Below, one piece after another: positions 21,783-31,560 of a stretch of DNA of 64,000 nt. This stretch comes from Delphinapterus leucas. Taxonomy: Eukaryota > Chordata > Mammalia > Artiodactyla > Monodontidae. The stretch is from the NCBI RefSeq assembly GCF_002288925.2, contig NW_022098001.1, positions 15,624,181-15,688,180 on the forward strand. Direction: 5' to 3'. Numbering within the stretch: position 1 is the first letter of the stretch; the number at the start of each line of letters is the position of its first letter. The notes beneath the pieces are model-generated. The model searched no databases, had not been told where the DNA came from, and worked only from the letters and a program-made list of their open reading frames with translations. The position numbers were made by a program, and so were the translations under genes.

Positions 21783-22664
21783 CTACAGAAGTATCTTTAG
21801 TATTTGCTGTAAATCTGGTTTGGTGGTGCTGAATTCTGTTAGCTTTTGCTTGTCTGAAAAGCTTTTGATTTCTCCGTTGAATCTGAATGAGGTCCTTGCT
21901 GGGTAGAGTAATCTTGGTTGTAGGTTTTTCTCTTTCATCATTTTAAGTGTGTCCTGCCACTTCCTTCTGGCCTGCAGAGTTTCTGCTGAAAAATCAGCTG
22001 ATAACCCTATGGGGATTCCTTTGTATATTATTTTTTGTTTTTCTCTTGCTGCTTTTAATATTTTTTCTTTGAATTTAATTTTTGTTAGTTTGATTAATAT
22101 GTGTGTGTCTTGGTGTAATTTTCCTAGGGTTTATCCTGTACAGGACCCTCTATGCTTCCTGGACTTGGGTGACTATTTCCTTTCCCATGTTAGGGAAGTT
22201 TTCAACCATAATCTCATCAAATATTTTCTCAGACCGTTTCTTTTTCTCTTCTCCTTCTGGGACCCCTGTAATTTGAATGTTGGTGCATTTAGTGTTGTCC
22301 CAGAGGTCTCTGAGATTGTCTTCAATTCTTTTCATTCTTTTTTTCTTTATTCTGCTGCTTGGCAGTTATTTCCACCATTTTGTCTTCCAGCTCACTTATT
22401 CATTCTTCTGCCTCAGTTATTGTGTTATTGATTACTTCCAGTGTATTTTTCATTTCAGTTATTGTGTTGTTCATCTGTTTGTTTGTTCTTTAGTCCTTCT
22501 AGATCTTTGCTAAACATTTCTTGTGTTTTCTCAATCCACATCTCCATTCTATTTCTGAGATTCTTGATCATCTTTACTATCATTACTCTGGATTCTATTT
22601 CAGGTAGATTGCCAATTTCCTCTTTATTTATTTGATCTTGTACATTTTTACCTTGCTTCTTCAT
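21783..22664 (-). pseudogene. L1 c ORF1, broken
   Basis: The start ATG at 22664 gives 'MKKQGKNVQDQINKEE', followed by a coiled-coil-like stretch ('IEKTQEMFSKDLEGLKNKQ'). The RRM-like part contains 'LWDNTKCTNIQITGVPEGE' (22150-22335 frame). The expected stop is TAG at 21783-21785. Length is about 294 codons if whole; stops and frameshifts interrupt it. It is clearly homologous to L1 d ORF1 although the 5' UTR upstream is not. Confidence 0.85.
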
Positions 22665-23740
22665 CTGTGATGTATTTTTTGCTGTCTCTTTTTTTTTTTT
22701 TTTTTTTATCAGTGGGGCTGTGTTCCTGTCTTACTGGTTGTTTGGCCTGAGGCTTACAAGACTGGAGTTTGTAAGCTGTTGGGTAGAGCTGGGTCTTGGT
22801 GCTGAGATGAGGAACTCCATGAGACCTCACTCTGATGAATATTCCCTGGGTTCTGAATTTCTCTGTTAGTCCAGTGGTTTGGACTTGGAGCTCCCACTGC
22901 AGGCATTTCAGCCTGACCTCCAGCTTGTGAACCAAGATCCCCCAAGCTGCATGGGTCGGCACATAAACACACACACAAAAATAGAGAGAACAATAACAAA
23001 GTAAAAAATAAAATTAGACTAGGAAACTAACAGATATGTTAGAAAGAATATAAAAAAAAAAGGGAGGGAAAGGCCTTGGCTGTGGAGGGCTGTGCCTAAG
23101 CAAGGGTGAGGTTTGGGCAGTGGGTGGGGTCTATGCTTAGGATCCACAAGGCTGGAAAGGCCCTGGTGCCTGTGGGGGAGTGGGGCTTAGGCTCAGTGGA
23201 ACAGAAGGGACCCAGGTGTGCCCCCCATTCCTGGTATCAGAGGGCAGGGGACCTCACCAGGGAGCCCAGTAGGCTTCCTGGGCTTGAGTGGTCAGAGCAA
23301 ATGCCCTCCTCTCCTCTCCTGCTCCTTTGGTCCTGAAGGGCTCCTCCCACCTGCCTCTCCTGTTCTCCCCTTGGCCTCCTTCCTATGCTCCCAGGACCAA
23401 GGCAGCCAGGGAGATGGGGGGCCTTGGAGGGCAGGGGACTGGCCTGGAGCTCAGCAGGCTCCCTGGTCCGAGTGGGCAGGGCAATTGCCCTTGGATCCTC
23501 CTCTGGGAAGGCCCCTCCCACCTGCTTCTCCTGATCTCCCCAGCCTCAGGGACGCCGATCCTGTCTGGCCTCCACTTCTCCTCCCCACCTCAGTCCCCCA
23601 ACGTCCTACCAATTTGCTTGGGGGCTCCTCCCTGCTCCTTGGGCATCAGGGCCCACCAGCAGCCGGCAGACGCCCTAGTCATGGGGAGAGGCTAACTCTG
23701 CGTCTTCCCAAATCACCATCTTGACTCTGCCCCCTGACGG
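22665..23740 (-). promoter_or_regulatory. L1 c 5' UTR of a distinct type
   Basis: About 1.07 kb, GC-rich, with a 20-T run at about 22689-22708 next to ORF1. Apart from a CAAGATGG motif close to the start it shows no visible similarity to the 5' UTRs of d, e and f. Overlapping open frames at 23106-23724 on both strands reflect GC-rich composition, not genes. Confidence 0.75.
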
Positions 23741-23756
23741 AGACCTGATGCTTTGG
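23741..23756 (+). repeat. Target-site duplication of the L1 nest, right copy
   Basis: AGACCTGATGCTTTGG, identical to 6956-6971. Non-L1 sequence ('gttagcattacccttc') follows. Confidence 0.85.
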
Positions 23757-24335
23757 GTTAGCATTACCCTTCAGGCAGCAGCTAATCTCACTGTGGACAC
23801 TAGAGAGAGGCCAATGCCTTGGAAGGCCAGTAGTCAGGAACTGAGCCTTAGGAAATCAGACCACTTGGGTTACATGCATTTTATGTCAAAACACAGGTTC
23901 AAAAACCATGTATGTCACAATTCACTGAAAAGACTCAAAATGTAGTCAGAACAGAGGTAACCTCAGGGAGCCACAAAGTTCTTAGAAGATGTAGGTTTCC
24001 GTAGCCTAGAAAACTATACCCTGAATTTCAAAGCTAATTTCTACCTTTTCCCTATCTAAACCATACGTGTCCTGAAACTATGTCAAAAGGGTTTTCTGGA
24101 GAATGGTTTAGTCTGTGTCCCATCTCTCAGGTCCTCTTTAAAATAGAATCAGCTGGGTACTGGCCAATGTTTGTTTCTGGAGGAGAAACAAACCAGATCT
24201 AAAGCCGAAGCCTAAGATTATCTTGGGATTCCAAAAGTTCTCTGATTTGGGAATAATTTTAATTTTTTTGTGACCCTGATAAAAGCTGTGGACTCTCTCT
24301 CCAGAAAACGGCACGTTTACATGTGTACATAAAAT
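23757..24335. other. No gene recognised
   Basis: Unique-looking sequence between the L1 nest and a CHR SINE. No repeat family or coding signal is recognised. Confidence 0.5.
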
Positions 24336-24351
24336 ACTTCTTGTTCTTTTT

Positions 24352-24557
24352 TTTTTTTTTTTTTTTGCGGTACGCGGGCCTCTCACTGCTGTGGCCTCTC
24401 CCATTGCGGAGCATGCTCCGGACGCGCAGGCTCAGTGGCCATGGCTCACGGGCCCAGCCGCTCCACGGCATGTGGGATCCTCCCAGACCGGGGCACGAAC
24501 CCGTGTCCCCTGCATCGGCAGGCGGGACTCTCAACCACTGCGCCACCAGGGAAGCCC
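24352..24557 (-). mobile_element. CHR-type tRNA-Glu-derived SINE, nearly complete
   Basis: On the minus strand it begins 'gggcttccctggtggcgcag' and carries a box-B-like 'gggttcgtgccccgg'. It then has the SINE body ('ggctgggcccgtgagccatgg') and ends at 'gcgtaccgc' followed by poly(A). A direct repeat ACTTCTTGTTCTTTTT (24336-24351 and 24558-24573) flanks it. Many CpG sites survive, so it is relatively young. This SINE type points to a cetacean genome. Confidence 0.93.
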
Positions 24558-24573
24558 ACTTCTTGTTCTTTTT

Positions 24574-25464
24574 AAGGGACCATGGACCTCAGGTTTAGAA
24601 CTCTTGGCTAAGAGGAAGAATGCAGCCCAATCACTCTTATTTGGCTGGAATATTCTCCCATTGAATCTTCTTTGGTGTTGACATAAGGGGTCTAGAGTCA
24701 TCTCTAGAGAGTTCATGTTTCATTCTATTCACTTTCATTCTATTCACTATTTCTCATTTCTAAGCACTTTTAGGTGATAGAAGTTCCTATAGTCACATTC
24801 AGTCCCAAAACACAGTATCAAATAAATTCATAATATATCAATTTTAGTTTTATAATAATAAAAACTCTGATGCTTATTTAACATTAACATCTTTCCTCCC
24901 AACATGTGGAACTGGAGCCCGGGTGTCTTTCAGACTGGAGGCCCAAAGCTTGTGGCAGGCAATAGTTTTGACTGGCTCCTTTTTTATTTCCTTTGCACAC
25001 TCATTTATTCTCCCTGATCCTGCCAGCTGTGGTTTTTAAGCCCTTGAGGGTTGGAACCAGGTGAACAAGAAGTGGAAAGGCAGCAGGAAAGATCCATTGA
25101 CAGGTGCTGCTGTGATCTGGCTTCAAGTTGATGATACTATTGCTTTTCCACTTCTTATAAGATTTAGTAGACTTCATAAAAGTGAATTGAGGTAATTTCT
25201 GGATGGCAGATGCTGCTGGTAAAGTTTTGGTGAATTATTACCACTGTGGTTGAGGATCAATGAGCCTCATGAAGAAAAGGAATCCTTATTGATGTCTCTG
25301 GCTTGCTTTGGTACCATTGAGCCTCAGTAATTCTGAACATATATTAATAGTACAATTTTCCTTTGAAAGAATAGGCATATTCAGATTTGACTTTCCCCAT
25401 CATTAGCTCTGAAGACCCTGATCTCTGGTGGCCTTGGCATGCAGTAGCTTGAAGAAGGGTTTTT
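24574..25464. other. No gene recognised; 15-bp tandem duplication
   Basis: No gene or named repeat seen. CATTCTATTCACT occurs at 24721-24733 and again at 24736-24748. Confidence 0.5.
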
Positions 25465-25535
25465 GTTCCCAGCCATAGACTGAGGTCAGGTTGCGGCAGT
25501 GAGAGTGCCGAATCCTATCCACTAGACCACCAGGG
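25465..25535 (-). pseudogene. tRNA-Glu(CTC)-like sequence, decayed
   Basis: The minus strand reads 'tccctggtggtctagtgg' (acceptor 5' side and D arm), then 'ataggattcgg'. It has a perfect 5-bp anticodon stem CGGCA/TGCCG enclosing the loop CTCTCAC, which gives anticodon CTC. The T arm is degraded: its stem does not pair and the GTTCGATT-type box B is lost. The 3' side 'ctgggaa' is only partly complementary to the 5' end. Length 71 nt is that of a tRNA-Glu. It may be a tRNA pseudogene or the head of an old tRNA-Glu SINE; no SINE body is recognised next to it. Confidence 0.7.
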
Positions 25536-26140
25536 ACTAGTGGCCAGTGAAAAGGCCCTGGCCCTTCAGCTTTGCAGGAAAGAATTCCTACAAAGACAGA
25601 AAGTAGTGAAACAAGTAAAGAGTACAGTACATGTGGATAGACACATGGGTGGGCTCAGAGAGAGAATCATGCCCTTGTGGTAGTTTGAATCACTTTTATG
25701 GGGCATTTCTTCTGGGTTTCCTTTGAGCAGTTATCTTGCTTTGCCTGGTTCTGAGTCTGTATTTGGCATATCTCAGGGTCCTCCCAAGTTTGTGTGCACA
25801 CCTCTTAGCCAAGATGGATTCTAGCGAAGAGGCATATGGATAGTTGACATCACTTACTATGGGGTGGTGTCCCCTCCGTTTTTGACCTCCAAGGAGCCTT
25901 TCAGCACATGTGTAGTCAGGAGGTCTTCTTGATTTGAGAATGAGAAATATGTGGTCTTTTATCTCTTATATGGGCAGGGCCCAGCCTCCTCCAAAATCTT
26001 GCTTTTATGGAGTTTCTGCTATTATGGAGTTTCTGTCCACAGGGGATGAACTTCAGCTATTTGGCCTGGGGCCCATCTATCTCCTGCCTCAACCCCAGTC
26101 AACATTAGCCAGAAATTTTCTATACATATCTTAGCCTGAT
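25536..26140. other. Unclassified, possibly LTR-derived sequence
   Basis: Low-CpG sequence with 'ttcagctttgcaggaaagaattc' near its start, a phrase style seen in artiodactyl LTRs, but no terminal TG/CA pair or primer site can be fixed. An exact 14-bp repeat TTATGGAGTTTCTG occurs twice at about 26007-26034. Confidence 0.3.
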
Positions 26141-26144
<4 letters not shown>

Positions 26145-26205
<61 letters not shown>

Positions 26206-26220
26206 ATATATATATACACA
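26145..26220 (+). repeat. (CT)n(TA)n microsatellite
   Basis: (CT)n at 26145-26173 runs into (TA)n with TG interruptions to 26220. Confidence 0.95.
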
Positions 26221-26343
26221 CATCCCTCGATGCAGCCCCTGGCTATACTCTGCATACTTAATGGAGTTCAGCAAACACAGAGAATCAACACTTGTCACTT
26301 TTAGCCTTTCTAGATGGATTGGGAAGAAAGTGTAATAAGTAGA

Positions 26344-26560
26344 AGGACTGTAGGCTTTGGAGACAAAAGAAACCACCTCCCAGACTACCTTTTCCCTTTA
26401 TCAGTTGTGGAACTTTGATGAGTCATTTTTTATCTCAGTGGTTAGTTTTCTAATTAGAAAAAATGAACACAATAATAACCACTTCCTGACCATATTGGGT
26501 AATCAGGACTAATGTCTATAAGGTGTTTGACACTTTGTAGGCACTCAGTGAATGATGGCT
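26344..26560 (+). mobile_element. MIR SINE
   Basis: Order of blocks fits sense MIR: 'ctgtaggctttggaga', 'gtggaactttgatgagtcat', 'atctcagtggttagttttctaatt', then 'aataataaccacttcctg' and 'gtgtttgacactttgtaggcactcagtgaatg'. Confidence 0.55.
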
Positions 26561-27534
26561 CTGAGGGTTATTTTGAAAACATACCTCAAGTCCCTTTGGT
26601 GCAGATGTTTACAAGCAAAGCTCATCCACACCCTTTCTCAGTATCGAATATCCAGTGTGGCCTCCAACACATTTACTGCTTTGAGAAGAAAAATAATGCT
26701 CAAGCTGAGGTTATTTTTCTCTCACACATGTGGTTTCTCATAGTTCTACATGTGTGGCTTGGTTCTTGGATTCCACTCAGTTATTATGCAACATCCTGAT
26801 GTTACAAAGATGTTGTGTTGGAGAGAGAAGTGCATTTGAAACAGACACGAGTAACAGAGGCAGACTCGGTGGTGGTGGTGGCAGGAGATGAACTTGGCCA
26901 GATGTTCCCCAACCTCCCAGAGGCTGTGACTCACAGGTGGCCCCTGATGCTGGGTACAGTGGCTTGGGGGAAATAACCTGCTCTCCCAGCTGAGTTCCCC
27001 ATCATGGTTAGGTCAGAGCCCAGATTTATGAGCTCCTGGAGAGGTGGAGTACAGATGGAGAAAATGTCAACTTCAGCTTTTTTGAGAGGATCAGGAAGGA
27101 CCTTTAGGAATTGCCACTGCCATGACTTATTGGAGACTTTATACTTCTGAACACTTTCTCCTGACTCCCCTCCACTGCTGACTTCCTCCGCTTCTGCCTC
27201 TGCACAACCTCTAATTATGCCTATGGACTGAATCCTTATTCTTGACAACCTTCTCTCTTGTTATTTGTTGGAAGCGTCTATCTACCCTTCTGGATGGATC
27301 TGAAATTCCACATGGCCACGCATATTCCCGATTGACAGCAGAACTCAGAATATGGCATTACATAATTCAGAAAGCTTGCAAATTGAAGTTGTCTTAGCTT
27401 TGTCTCCTTCAATGGTCTTGACCTTGGTCTTGTACCAAATGAACTTCTCTCTTGGTGTGCCTTTTGATGCTGATGAAATGTCCTGGTATTGAACAATGTG
27501 TCTCGCCACACCTGTCTTTACCCTTCGTCTGGGG
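26561..27534. other. No gene recognised
   Basis: Unique-looking sequence. Short frames on both strands (to 105 codons, minus 26931-27248) have no recognisable domain. Confidence 0.5.
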
Positions 27535-27548
27535 AAAGAAAGAAAGAA

Positions 27549-27600
<52 letters not shown>
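27535..27600 (+). repeat. (GAAA)n/(GA)n microsatellite
   Basis: Pure purine tract grading from GAAA to GA units, directly upstream of an L1 tail. The low-complexity open frames across it are artefacts. Confidence 0.95.
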
Positions 27601-27603
<3 letters not shown>

Positions 27604-27895
27604 CAAATGAACTTATTTATGAAACAGAAACAGACTTACAAACAAAGAAAACAAGCTTATTGTTACCAAAGTGGAAAGGGGGTGGGGAAGGGATAAATTA
27701 GGAGTTTGGGATTAGCAGATACAAACTACTATATATAAAATAAACGACAAGGTCCTACTGTATAGGAACTGTATTCAGTATCCTATAATAAACCATAATG
27801 GAAAAGAATATGAAAAATCACTGAATCACTTTGCTAAACACCAGAAACTAACCCAACATTGTAAATCAACTATACTTCAATTAAAAAAAAAGTAA
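27601..27895 (+). mobile_element. L1 3' UTR fragment
   Basis: 'cacaaatgaacttatttatgaaacagaaacagact', 'aaggtcctactgtat', 'aaaccataatggaaaagaatatg' and 'gtaaatcaactatacttcaatt' followed by A9 match the 3' end of L1 A (9260-9560). It is heavily 5'-truncated. Confidence 0.85.
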
Positions 27896-28843
27896 AAAGA
27901 AAACATTAAAAGTGAGTTGCTTGTTTTTCAATGGAAAATAAAGATTCTAAATAGTCCATGAACTTAAAAAAAGGTTCAGTTTGGGAAGTAGAATTCACTT
28001 TCCACAATATTCAGACACATCCTCTAGAAGTGGTTCTGTTCCACTGCTAGACTTTTTAGTGTGTGACTCCCCAGCCTCCTTTCTAGCCAACAGCTGCCGG
28101 CAATTTCGCAGTGAATCTCCTCTTTAATTAATCAATTGGGGTCCACATGGAGGAGGTCTGTATCTACTGTGTCAAAATTTGACAAAAGCATGCATGAAAG
28201 GGAATCAGGCATGCACAAAAAATCCAATTTCTTTTTGACTGTATTCAAATAGCAATCAGAAAACTGCACACAAGAAACATGGAACTGCTTTTGCATAGAC
28301 AATAAATGTAGCATTTTTTTCTAAAAAGGGGGGCGTGATTGGTTACTAGAATAAACACAATGGTACTATAAGATCAAGAACAGAATAATATATGTAGGGA
28401 AGAAAAACAAAGGTCATAAATCCAAGAACTGGAATAACTGAGGGTTGTTAGGGAATGAGAATTACAGCAGAGAGGGGGTTTACCATTCTACCCCAACATA
28501 AGCAGAAACATAAACAGAAAATATGTCTTGAAGTGCTATTAACTTGGGATTGTTTTTGCTGACTGAGAGTGAAGGACAATTGGGGAAAAAGGAGGACACG
28601 AAGCCCACTTCCTGGCATACTTTAAGGCATGTGTAATGTAGGAGAATGAACATACTCATCTGAAAAGGCAGCAGGGGATGTGGTGGCCTCATGTGAGAGC
28701 CAGATTCCAATGAAGATGGGCAAGGAGAGGGGTGTTCTGTGAGGAAGTTCAGGATAGAAGGGTGTTTGTTAACAGGCAAAGGGTTTCCAGAAGGAGCAGC
28801 TACACCACGGAATGCATTTTGCTTTATTATTTCCCACATGCCA
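27896..28843. other. No gene recognised
   Basis: Unique-looking sequence. No repeat family or coding signal is recognised. Confidence 0.45.
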
Positions 28844-28938
28844 CATGCCAATATGTGTTACAATATATGTGTGCCAATACGTATGTTGCCAATATGTGTG
28901 TGTATATGTGTGTATGTGTGTGTGTGTATATATATATG
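28844..28938 (+). repeat. TG/TA-rich simple repeat
   Basis: Near-repeats of 'gccaatatgtgt' lead into (TG)n with TA interruptions, ending in 'tatatatata'. Overlapping cysteine- and valine-rich frames are artefacts. Confidence 0.85.
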
Positions 28939-29119
28939 CTCTATAACCTTACAACTTTATCAATTCTATTAAAAAAGTAAAGTTTCCACAATCTCAAGTC
29001 ATTTGCAAAGGCTAGAAAATATCTTTAACCAAGATACATTTTTTTTTAACCAAAAAATAGCTGAATTAAAACAAACTGAAGAAAACCCCACCTGAAGATG
29101 ATACAAGATGCTCTGGATA

Positions 29120-29720
29120 AATGAGTATATATATACACATACAAAATATGACCATTCTGGACAAAATGAAAGAAGGCAGTCAGGAAGTAGGCGGGGCTGT
29201 GTAGCAGCAACTCTCTAGATTCCCAGGGCTCGGCAATGGCATGGTTTCTACTTTTGCTAACGCTTGGCCTCCTATGTCAGACAGTGCCAATATCAGGGCC
29301 CCTCTGGGGTGGCTTCCTGCCACAGGGAGTCAGGAGGAGAGAAAAGGCAAAATAACCCACCAAGATGTTTAGGGTACAGCCGGGGTGTGTGGGGGGGTTT
29401 GTCTTTTTCTCCCTGCCTCATATATTGTTTCTCCCTCGTTAGAAATGACACTGCTGACAGTGTTATTTCTCGGCAGTTTACATGCCACAGAATGTGCTGA
29501 AGTTGTCTGGCAGCTCGCATGATGAGGGTAATCATCCTCGCAGACGCCGGTCCTCGCGCACCTGCACTTGGCTCCAGCGCGTCGTGAAGGAGGCGGCGGG
29601 TCCTCACCCTCTGCGGCTCCCCCCTTCTCTCTGCTCAGCAGCGGGCCGGGCGGCTTGCTTCCTCCTCGGGAGTGTGCAGGGAGGGATTTAGGGTGAAGGG
29701 GCGGGAGACCGAATTTCTGC
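29120..29720 (+). promoter_or_regulatory. CpG-rich patch with TATA-like and GC-box motifs (candidate promoter/first exon)
   Basis: The only non-repeat CpG cluster in the window. About 17 CpGs lie between 29535 and 29720, including 'ctcgcgcacc', 'agcgcgtcgtg', 'ggcggcggg' and 'gggccgggcggc'. Upstream are a TATA-like run (about 29126-29136), a GC box GGCGGGGC (about 29190) and a small frame starting at 29236. A near-perfect hairpin (12-bp arms, one G.T pair, 29442-29469) lies between. The flanks are CpG-poor, so this patch has kept CpG while its surroundings lost it. No splice structure or known protein can be assigned. Confidence 0.35.
29236..29355 (+). CDS. Hypothetical 39-codon frame with signal-peptide-like start
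   Basis: ATG at 29236 gives 'MAWFLLLLTLGLLCQTVP', then a Gly/Pro-rich and finally basic end, with TAA at 29353-29355. The first 15 residues have the form of a secretion signal: a short N-region, a run of Leu and a small polar residue near the possible cleavage site. MAW-Leu-rich starts are also typical of immunoglobulin lambda V leaders, but no V exon, octamer ATTTGCAT or recombination signal is seen nearby. It could be a first-exon remnant, a micro-ORF or chance. Confidence 0.15.
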   Translation: MAWFLLLLTLGLLCQTVPISGPLWGGFLPQGVRRREKAK

Positions 29721-31189
29721 TTACCAGTGTGCTATCACTTCCTGATATACTGGGCTCCTGGGAGTGCATGAAGGCTTCTTATATGAAGAGTAATGGGCTA
29801 TCTTAACAGCAAGATGAGAAAACACAGACCACTTAGCTCTCTAGCTGGGTAGAACCAGAGCTGGAGTCAAAACTACATGGTAGGAAGCAGCTGTTATGTG
29901 CAGGACTAACTTCTGTTTCTTGTGGAATGTTCTCAGAAACTTCACCAAACATTTATTCCAAATAGGGAGCAAAGTCATTGCTTGAAACACAGAGGCAGTC
30001 CATTAAATGTAACAGGTAGTTACTGAGTCTATTGAATGCTCTCTCCTCCCGGACACTGCTAGGGAGAAGCCCAGGCCGGCTCCTAGGAGCACTCCAAGGA
30101 AAATGTATGAGACAAGCACTTATTTTCTAGCGTTACAGAAAACATGTGCTCCAAGAATTAAGAGGAGGGTTTATTAGTTGAGTGACAAGGATAGGATGCT
30201 AGATAGGCAAGGAAAGGTAGGACTTATATAGAGGTAGAGAAAGGAGGATCATGAGATAGGCATAGATTTTAAATTCTTCCAGCCCATATCGGATTTGTTG
30301 GAGTTAAGGACCAGTGTTAAGTCAGGAGCCTCTTTCACCAAAGCAGAGTGGGAAGGGGCCAGATCTGCTCAGGGAGGGGTTACTATACATCTCAGTTCCC
30401 TCCATGCAAAGACGACTCAGCGGGTAGGAACACATATGAAAAGGGAGAGGAGGGAGAGAATGAGATAGAGTTGGAGGGAGGGACTAATTACTCCAAAAAG
30501 GAGAAATTAAACCTTGAAATTTAAAGAGTTGAGACACTGTTGTTCTTAGAAGGCTTAAGAAAATGTTACAGCAGTGTTTTAACAGGTGTAATTTCACCTG
30601 CTTAACAGCTGGAAAGAAGCCTGACAAGGAGTCCCTGTATTGGACTGCAGCTTGAAGGAGAGGGGGTAAGGTAAATAAAAGAGAAAATGAGGAAATGACT
30701 TCATTGTGAATGGCACCACATACCTTTCCTTTTTGCTTCTGGGACTTTGTTTTTAAAGTACCCGTATATTGATTTGAATTATTTGGAATCTTTTAAAGTG
30801 ATTTAGATACTTCATTGTCTTGTTCCAGTAAATAATACTTTTCCCTAATAAAAATGCTAGTGAATAGGCTATATGGTGTGGAGCTACTATTGTTCTGTTT
30901 AGGAAGTTAAATCCCTAGGTCTCTGTTAAAGTAATGAGCACCTGAAATCATTTTTGGCATCCTCCCAGCCCCCAGCTGCCATGTTTTACTCCCCCGCACC
31001 CCGTCCTATTGCCCTGCATCTGATGAGCTGTTCCATCTGAAAGATTCTCTTTCTGTTGTATGCCACAGCTTTCTACTCCTCTCCACGCCTATGGCAGCTA
31101 CTCACACTAAAATGTCCCTGCCTTTCACCTGGGCATCAGCATATCCTCCTTCACCCCAAACAGCACCATTTGAGCATTCAGGTAAGAGC
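29721..31189. other. No gene recognised
   Basis: Unique-looking sequence with purine-rich stretches (30440-30520). No repeat family or coding signal is recognised. Confidence 0.45.
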
Positions 31190-31560
31190 TGGAATTGCAA
31201 TTATGCATGAGACACAGTCTCTGCTTTGAAGTTACCCTTATTCTAGTTAAGGAACAGGACAAGCAAACTGACAATGGAAGTATTGTACTATTTTAGAGCA
31301 AAGAAGTGGACAGGTTTTCAGTACACATAGGAGGGCCACCCAACCCAGGCAGGGGTTCAGGGGTGATTTTCTGGAGAAGGAAAGGATGCCACGTTAGTTA
31401 GAGAAAGCAGGTGAAAAGGAAGTGACCCACGTATCGGTGTGGAGGCGTGAGTGAGCATGGCACATTTAGGGAAGTATGAGGAGTTCCAAATAACATACCC
31501 CCAGGAAAGTGGGTAATGGGAAGACAGTAACTGAGCAAGGAGCTGGGAGCCGGCTGTGTT
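31190..31560 (-). mobile_element. L2 LINE fragment
   Basis: Antisense L2 phrases in order: 'ttctagttaaggaacaggacaagcaaac', 'gtgattttctggagaaggaaagg', 'gcaggtgaaaaggaagtgac', then 'ggcgtgagtgagcatggcacatttagggaa'. Confidence 0.5.

Larger units (their letters stand above)
21367..23740 (-). mobile_element. L1 c, 5' part (ORF2 start, ORF1, 5' UTR)
   Basis: Continues L1 c from 14080. It carries the endonuclease region of ORF2 (to ATG 21730), ORF1 (21783-22664) and a 5' UTR of about 1.07 kb. The 5' end reads 'gggggcagagtcaagatgg' on the minus strand and directly abuts the right copy of the 16-bp duplication at 23741. Confidence 0.88.

Noticed and set aside
23106..23724. GC-rich plus-strand frames up to 168 codons resembling a proline-rich protein
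   Set aside because: They lie antisense in the L1 c 5' UTR and appear in several registers at once.
25465..25535. Functional tRNA-Glu gene
   Set aside because: T arm and box B are destroyed and the acceptor stem pairs poorly.
27496..27701. Arg/Glu-rich frames over the GA tract
   Set aside because: Direct translation of a (GA)n microsatellite running into an L1 3' UTR.
29236..29355. Immunoglobulin lambda V gene, suggested by the MAW-Leu-rich leader
   Set aside because: No clean donor after the leader, no V-domain exon, no octamer promoter element and no recombination signal nearby.
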